Made by a program: the position numbers and the translations under genes | Source: Saprospiraceae bacterium | GTDB lineage: Bacteria > Bacteroidota > Bacteroidia > Chitinophagales > Saprospiraceae | Assembly: GCA_013361075.1 (NCBI GenBank) | Contig: JABWAJ010000150.1 | Location: 1 to 10,221, forward strand | DNA: 10,221 bases | Direction of reading: 5' to 3' | Part shown: positions 6,107 through 10,221 of the stretch, one piece after another | Layout of the letters: each line of letters opens with the position of its first letter | How positions within the stretch are numbered: the stretch's first letter is position 1 | Notes under the pieces: generated by a model | The model's database searches: none | Seen by the model: the letters and a program-made list of their open reading frames with translations, nothing else | What the model was told of the DNA's origin: nothing

Positions 6107-7549
6107 CTATGCGACTTCCTTCAAATTCTGGCGGCGCAGGGAATTCGGGCAGACATAATCGGTTGTTTCAAACAATCCGCTGTCTTTCATGGCTTTAAAT
6201 CCGCCTGCAACATCGATTACCTTTTCAAACCCACGGGCTTTAAGGATAGAGGCCATGATCATGGAACGGTATCCTCCTGCACAGTGGATGAAATACGTTT
6301 CATTTTTATCCAGTTCGCCAACAAAGTCATTCAGGTAGTCGAGTGGAAAACTGCCGACATCTGCTGCATGCTCTGCTGCATATTCGCCCGGACGCCGTGC
6401 ATCCAACACGTGCTCTACACCCAGTTCTGCAATTTTTTCAGCCAATTCAGCAGCGCTGATGGAAGTAATGTGGTCCACCTCCCGGCCTGCATGTTTCCAG
6501 GCTTCAAACCCACCATCCAGATAGCCAATTACCTGGTCAAACCCAACGCGCGACAACCGGGTAATGGTTTCTTCTTCCTGGCCTGCCGGCGTAATGAGCA
6601 ATACGGGTTGAGCTACGTCCATGATGAGGGCACCTACCCATGGGGCAAACTGGCCATCCAAACCAATATTGATCGAATTGGGCACAAATCCTTTGCCAAA
6701 GTCCTGCGCAGTGCGTACATCCAGCAGGATGGCACCTGTTGCGTTCGCCGCCTCTTCAAAAGCAGCCGGAGAAAGCGCCTGTGCAGCCCGGTTCATCACC
6801 GCATCGAAACTTTCGTAACCCTGCTTGTTCAACTTCACGTTCAGCGGAAAATACTGAGGAGGCGCTGCCAATCCATCTGTTACTTCGTAAATAAACTGTT
6901 CTTTGGACATATCGGCCCGCAACGCATAGTTTTGTGCTTTTTGCAAACCAATGGTGGAAGTCGTTTCCTTCGACATGTTTTTGCCGCAGGCTGAACCCGC
7001 TCCGTGTGCCGGGTACACTACTACCGAATCCGGCAAAGTCATGATTTTTGTGCGCAGGCTATCGTAAAGGAAGCCCGCCAGGTCGTCCATCGTCAGGTCA
7101 GATTTTTGAGCCAGGTCAGGCCGTCCAACATCACCAATGAATAAGGTATCTCCGCTGAACAAAGCGGTTGCTTTGCCCTCTTCGTCCATCAACAGGTAAC
7201 AGGTACTCTCCATGGTATGGCCCGGAGTATGCAACACCTTGATGCTCAGTTTACCAAGCTTGAAAATTTCGCCATCCTGAGCGGTGTACGACTCGAAACC
7301 CGTTTGTGCATTCGGTCCATAAACAATCGGAGCGCCGGTTTTTTTGGATAAATCCAAATGGCCGGAAACAAAATCTGCGTGGAAGTGGGTTTCAAAAACA
7401 TACTTGATTTTTGCACCGCTTTTGTCGGCGCGATCCAGATAAGGCTGCACTTCCCGAAGCGGGTCAATCACAGCAGCCTCGCCTTCGCTTTCAATGTAAT
7501 AGGCGCCTTGTGCCAAACACCCCGTATAAATCTGCTCAATTTTATACAT
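6107..7549 (-). CDS. Persulfide dioxygenase-rhodanese fusion (CstB-like, MBL fold plus two rhodanese domains)
   Basis: This is a 480-residue cytoplasmic protein. Residues 1-210 are a metallo-beta-lactamase fold of the ETHE1 type: THFHAD (54-59) with H64, HTPGHT (107-112), SGDTLF (132-137) and PAHGAGSACG (180-189). H55, H111 and D134 are the expected mononuclear Fe(II) ligands. Cys188 in GAGSACG matches the position of a conserved cysteine in CstB-like proteins. The first rhodanese domain (about 255-355) has the active loop replaced by TPAGQEE, with no Cys, so it is probably structural. The second (about 362-460) has a full loop, CAGGYR, with Cys423. Family chemistry: a thiol persulfide plus O2 gives sulfite, and the rhodanese part joins sulfite and persulfide sulfur into thiosulfate. 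ATG 7549 is chosen; upstream the frame reaches only a TTG at 7600. A Crp/Fnr-type promoter sits 50-95 bp upstream. Confidence 0.93.
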   Translation of the reverse strand: MYKIEQIYTGCLAQGAYYIESEGEAAVIDPLREVQPYLDRADKSGAKIKYVFETHFHADFVSGHLDLSKKTGAPIVYGPNAQTGFESYTAQDGEIFKLGKLSIKVLHTPGHTMESTCYLLMDEEGKATALFSGDTLFIGDVGRPDLAQKSDLTMDDLAGFLYDSLRTKIMTLPDSVVVYPAHGAGSACGKNMSKETTSTIGLQKAQNYALRADMSKEQFIYEVTDGLAAPPQYFPLNVKLNKQGYESFDAVMNRAAQALSPAAFEEAANATGAILLDVRTAQDFGKGFVPNSINIGLDGQFAPWVGALIMDVAQPVLLITPAGQEEETITRLSRVGFDQVIGYLDGGFEAWKHAGREVDHITSISAAELAEKIAELGVEHVLDARRPGEYAAEHAADVGSFPLDYLNDFVGELDKNETYFIHCAGGYRSMIMASILKARGFEKVIDVAGGFKAMKDSGLFETTDYVCPNSLRRQNLKEVA

Positions 7550-7597
7550 GATAAAAATTGTTTGAGTGATAAAAGGAATTCTTCTCAACTGACGCCA

Positions 7598-7642
7598 CAA
7601 AGTTGAGGATTCTTCAGGAGGGCGTCTGTGAACAAGATCACA
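7598..7642 (-). promoter_or_regulatory. Crp/Fnr-type operator plus -7 box upstream of the persulfide dioxygenase gene
   Basis: Positions 7627-7642 read TGTGAACAAGATCACA, an exact TGTGA-N6-TCACA palindrome (TGTGATCTTGTTCACA on the gene strand). The -7-like box CAACTTTG (one mismatch to TAnnTTTG) is at 7605-7598, with its centre 33 bp from the palindrome centre, the same as at the cytochrome gene. The predicted start is near 7594, with a leader of about 45 nt before ATG 7549. The rest of the divergent spacer to 7827 holds A/T runs but no box for the plus-strand gene that I can defend. Confidence 0.7.
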
Positions 7643-7827
7643 TTAGGAAAAAAAAGCTGTTCCGCAATGACAAAAGTCAATGCCAGTCTTTTTTTGAAAA
7701 AAAATGAATAGACTTGTAACGGAATTCATCAACTAGCTCTTTGTCCCGGGAAAAGCATTCGGTATGCATAAAAACAGACACAAGGCTATTCAATTCCCTG
7801 CTGCATTTAATCCAAAATACAATACTG

Positions 7828-9378
7828 ATGAAACAATACGATTACATCATCATCGGCAGTGGCTTTGGCGGCTCGGTCAGCGCGCTGCGGTTGGCAGAAA
7901 AAGGACACAAAGTACTGGTCATTGAAAAAGGAAAATGGTACCGGGCACAGGATTTCCCCAAAACCAACTGGTCGTTTTCCAAATGGCTGTGGTTGCCGGC
8001 CCTGCGCTGGTACGGCATCATGAAAATTACCATTTTCCGCGACGTTGGTGTTGTTTCCGGCACAGGGGTCGGGGGCGGTTCGCTCGTGTACGCCAATACC
8101 CTGCCCGTGCCCAAACCCGCATTTTTTCACTCCGGAAGCTGGGCCGGACTGGCCGACTGGCAGCAGGAACTGGCACCGTATTACGAAAAAGCATTGCGCA
8201 TGCTGGGGGCTGCCAAAAACCCTCATTTTTTTGACGGCGAAAAAGCGCTGCAGGAACTTGCCAAAAACATCGGCCAGGAAGATCACCTGGAAGCCACGGA
8301 TGTCGCCATTTATTTTGGGAAGCCCGGCGAAACCGCCGCCGACCCCTATTTCAACGGCAAAGGCCCCGAACGCGCCGGTTGCACCTTTTGTGGTGCCTGC
8401 ATGACCGGCTGCCGGCACAACGCCAAAAACACCCTGGATAAAAACTACCTCTACTTAGCCCAACAACTTGGTGCAGAAATCCTTGCCGAGCAGGAAGTTG
8501 TGGATGTAAAACCAGTGGGCCGGCCCGATGGATCCGACGGTTACGAAGTGCGCATCCAATCTTCTACCCGCTTCTTCAAACGCAGCCAGGTCCTGCGCAC
8601 CAAAGGCGTTGTTTTTTCCGGAGGGGTGCTGGGCACCGTCAATTTGCTGCTGAAACTAAAACAAAGCTCCCTTCCCCGGCTCTCCAACATGGTGGGCCGC
8701 GATGTACGCACCAACAACGAAAGCCTGATCTGCGTGACGCAGCTCGATCAATCTTCCGACCTCTCCCAGGGCATCGCCATTGGCGCTATTGTGAATACCG
8801 ATGAACACAGCCACCTCGAATTTTGCCGCTATGGTGCCGGTTCAGGTGCCTGGCGCCTCAGCTTCCTGCCTTTTGTGGAGGGCCCCAATATGCCCATTCG
8901 CTTTTTAAGGATGGTCAAAGACGTAGTGCTGCACCCGGGGGTGTACTGGAAATACCTGCGCGTGAAAGACTGGGCTAAAAGTTCGGTGGTGATGCTGTTT
9001 ATGCAAACTTTGGACAGCACAGTCACTTTTACGCGGACGCGCCGGGGGGGGATGCGCACCGCCGTGGTTGGTGAGAATAAGCCCACTGCCTTCATTCCGC
9101 GCGCCATCGAGCTGGCCCGGAAATTTGAAACGCAAATCCGCGGCAAAGCCATGGCGTTTGGCCTCACCCCGCTGGCCGGCATCCCCGGCACGGCACACAT
9201 CCTGGGTGGCGCAGTCATGGGCGAATCGCCCGAAACCGGCGTCATTGACCGCCACAACCGGGTTTTTGGGTATCAAAATATGCTGGTCTGCGACGGCTCG
9301 ATGATTTCCGCGAATCCGGGGGTGAATCCTGCGCTTTCGATTACGGCGATTTCGGAAAGGGCGATGGAACAGGTGTGA
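7828..9378 (+). CDS. GMC family FAD-dependent oxidoreductase, ChoD-like (cholesterol oxidase-type)
   Basis: This 516-residue flavoprotein starts at ATG 7828; the frame upstream goes only to a TTG at 7741, and the FAD fold begins at once after Met. IIGSGFGGS (8-16) is the dinucleotide-binding loop, with VIEKG at 31-35 ending the second strand. VSGTGVGGGSLVYAN (76-90) is the second FAD contact. A four-cysteine cluster, C185-x2-C188-x2-C191-x3-C195 followed by AKNTLDKNYL, is typical of ChoD-like GMC proteins and could bind an iron-sulfur cluster. The C-terminal GMC domain has TAHILGG with His457 and DGSMISANPGVNPALSI (489-505) with Asn500, the usual His/Asn pair. The substrate is probably an alcohol or sterol-like compound but cannot be named. 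No functional link to the sulfur genes is seen. Its last codons and stop lie inside a long palindrome. Confidence 0.88.
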   Translation: MKQYDYIIIGSGFGGSVSALRLAEKGHKVLVIEKGKWYRAQDFPKTNWSFSKWLWLPALRWYGIMKITIFRDVGVVSGTGVGGGSLVYANTLPVPKPAFFHSGSWAGLADWQQELAPYYEKALRMLGAAKNPHFFDGEKALQELAKNIGQEDHLEATDVAIYFGKPGETAADPYFNGKGPERAGCTFCGACMTGCRHNAKNTLDKNYLYLAQQLGAEILAEQEVVDVKPVGRPDGSDGYEVRIQSSTRFFKRSQVLRTKGVVFSGGVLGTVNLLLKLKQSSLPRLSNMVGRDVRTNNESLICVTQLDQSSDLSQGIAIGAIVNTDEHSHLEFCRYGAGSGAWRLSFLPFVEGPNMPIRFLRMVKDVVLHPGVYWKYLRVKDWAKSSVVMLFMQTLDSTVTFTRTRRGGMRTAVVGENKPTAFIPRAIELARKFETQIRGKAMAFGLTPLAGIPGTAHILGGAVMGESPETGVIDRHNRVFGYQNMLVCDGSMISANPGVNPALSITAISERAMEQV

Positions 9379-9432
9379 GGTTACATGTCGGACACCTCGG
9401 AGGTGTCCGACATGTAACCTCACACCTGTTCC
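9366..9432. repeat. Perfect long palindrome 1 (REP-like core with mirrored gene end)
   Basis: Two 33-nt arms (9366-9398 and 9400-9432) are perfect reverse complements around one central G. The inner core is ACATGTCGGACAC with its complement. The outer 13 nt of the left arm, GGAACAGGTGTGA, are the last codons and stop of the GMC gene, and their inverted copy forms the outer right arm. The RNA would fold into a very stable hairpin ending in GTTTT, so it may also serve as the terminator of that gene. It directly abuts the second palindrome. Confidence 0.95.
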
Positions 9433-9506
9433 GTTTTATAGATTTCGGGTTCACGTGTCGGACACTTTTGGAAGTGTCCGACACGTGAACCCGAAATCTA
9501 TAAAAC
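9433..9506. repeat. Perfect long palindrome 2 (REP-like core)
   Basis: Two 35-nt arms (9433-9467 and 9472-9506) are perfect reverse complements around the loop TTGG. The core is ACGTGTCGGACAC and its complement, matching palindrome 1 except for changes that are paired in both arms. The outer arms contain GTTTTATAGATTTCGGG and its mirror, unlike palindrome 1. It ends 39 bp before the start codon of the RAYT gene. It could be a substrate of that transposase and a barrier to transcription entering from the left. Confidence 0.95.
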
Positions 9507-9545
9507 AACCCACCAAATATGAATTACACAACAAAATAACATACG

Positions 9546-10202
9546 ATGAAAACCAACTACTGGGCGAAACTCGAGCCCAACACCTGCTATCACATCTACA
9601 ATCGCGCTGTGGGAAACGACAACCTTTTCCTGAAAAACGAGCATTACCTCTATTTTCTGGGGCGCTGGGAGGAATATATTGTTCCGTATTTTAGCACCTA
9701 TGCTTATTGCCTGATGCCGAACCATTTCCATTTTTTAGCCAAAGCCAAACCCCTGACGCCTGATATTTTGGCTTTGATTGGAAAGATTCCTTCCCAAAAA
9801 GCGGCGGCATTTTTGCGTGGCGAAGTGGACACCAACACATTTTACACGTCCCAGTTTAAAGCGATGTTCAATAGTTATTCCGGAGGATTTAATAAAGAGC
9901 AGGACAGACATGGCAGTCTGTTTCAGGCAAAATTTAAAAGGATCATCATTCGGGATGAAGTGCATTTTATTGACAAATTACAGTACATCCACCACAATGT
10001 GATCCACCACGGCTTTGGCATTCATTATGACGACTGGCCTTTTAGTTCCTACGGCATCTACATCGAACAGCAACCGCACTGGCTGGCAATGGCACCGGTG
10101 CTTCAGCTTTTTCAAAACGAACAGGATCCCTTAGGAATTAAAAACTTTGTGGCATCGCACGAGGCATATCGGATGAATTTTCGCGGGGATGTTGGGTTTT
10201 AG
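9546..10202 (+). CDS. REP-associated tyrosine transposase (RAYT), Y1/HUH family
   Basis: This 218-residue protein is complete from ATG 9546 to TAG. The N-terminal YHIYNRAVGNDNLF (15-28) and AYCLMPNHFHFLAKA (53-67) contain the HUH motif His60-Phe61-His62. GSLFQAKFKR (123-132) is followed by FIDKLQYIHHNVIHHGF (141-157), with Tyr147 as the likely nucleophile, and by DDWPFSSY (162-169). This is the order seen in the IS200-like Y1 transposase domain of RAYT proteins, which cut and rejoin single-stranded DNA at palindromic REP hairpins. Two long palindromes lie immediately upstream, the expected partners. There are no inverted ends or second ORF to make it a standard insertion sequence. Domesticated RAYTs are usually single-copy genes. 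Activity cannot be judged, but all key residues are present. Confidence 0.92.
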   Translation: MKTNYWAKLEPNTCYHIYNRAVGNDNLFLKNEHYLYFLGRWEEYIVPYFSTYAYCLMPNHFHFLAKAKPLTPDILALIGKIPSQKAAAFLRGEVDTNTFYTSQFKAMFNSYSGGFNKEQDRHGSLFQAKFKRIIIRDEVHFIDKLQYIHHNVIHHGFGIHYDDWPFSSYGIYIEQQPHWLAMAPVLQLFQNEQDPLGIKNFVASHEAYRMNFRGDVGF

Positions 10203-10221
10203 GGGTTGGCGACGGTAAGGC

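Noticed and set aside
6284..6994. Plus-strand open frame of 236 codons inside the persulfide dioxygenase gene
   Set aside because: It is antisense to well-conserved MBL and rhodanese motifs; its product is rich in Cys/Arg with no recognisable domain.
7550..7600. N-terminal extension of the persulfide dioxygenase from TTG 7600
   Set aside because: It would overlap the predicted -7 box, and MYKIEQIYTGCLAQ is the usual start of the MBL fold.
7807..8418. Minus-strand open frame of 203 codons over the GMC gene
   Set aside because: It lies opposite the FAD-binding region, whose motifs fix the coding strand; the Gly/Phe-rich product looks like a shadow of GC-rich codons.
9433..10202. Complete IS200/IS605 insertion sequence
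   Set aside because: The protein has RAYT rather than IS608 TnpA length and motifs, no tnpB is present, and no right-end hairpin is seen in the 19 bases left after the stop.

Overview
The window looks like a chromosomal piece of a Bacteroidota bacterium, perhaps from the Saprospirales/Chitinophagales side; no rRNA or other marker settles the rank. Pointers are moderate GC, start codons without clear Shine-Dalgarno sequences, TAnnTTTG-like -7 promoter boxes, a DUF2490 protein, an OprO/P-type porin and a RAYT protein of the type seen in this phylum. There are nine genes, all readable without frameshift. One runs off the left edge.

From 7549 leftwards, seven minus-strand genes form a sulfur-handling locus. 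In transcription order they are: a persulfide dioxygenase-rhodanese fusion (6107-7549), a SulP anion transporter with a STAS domain (4128-5930), an OprO/P-type porin (2765-4153), a lipoprotein rhodanese (2348-2743), a small cytoplasmic rhodanese (1884-2216), a DUF2490 outer-membrane protein (1001-1753), and a membrane-anchored TsdA-like dihaem cytochrome c (845 to beyond position 1). Inferred role: persulfide made from sulfide or thiols is oxidised to sulfite and turned into thiosulfate. Rhodaneses in two compartments carry sulfane sulfur, SulP and the porin move sulfur oxyanions across the two membranes, and the cytochrome may oxidise thiosulfate to tetrathionate outside the cytoplasm.

Three of these genes (cytochrome, small rhodanese, persulfide dioxygenase) each have a Crp/Fnr-type palindrome upstream. 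On the gene strand they read TGTGATCAATGTCACA, TGTGATCATCATTACA and TGTGATCTTGTTCACA. In each case a TAnnTTTG-like -7 box lies 33-34 bp downstream of the palindrome centre. That is the geometry of a class II activated promoter, and it ties the scattered units into one regulon.

The right part is unrelated. A plus-strand ChoD-like GMC oxidoreductase (7828-9378) is followed directly by two abutting, perfect long palindromes (9366-9432 and 9433-9506) that share a TGTCGGACAC core. A REP-associated tyrosine transposase (RAYT; 9546-10202) comes next. The first palindrome includes the last codons and stop codon of the oxidoreductase gene, so part of that host gene's 3' end is mirrored on the other side of the core. 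A second repeat-rich spacer, built of AAGTTGGCAAG units in both orientations around a small hairpin, separates the persulfide dioxygenase and SulP genes.
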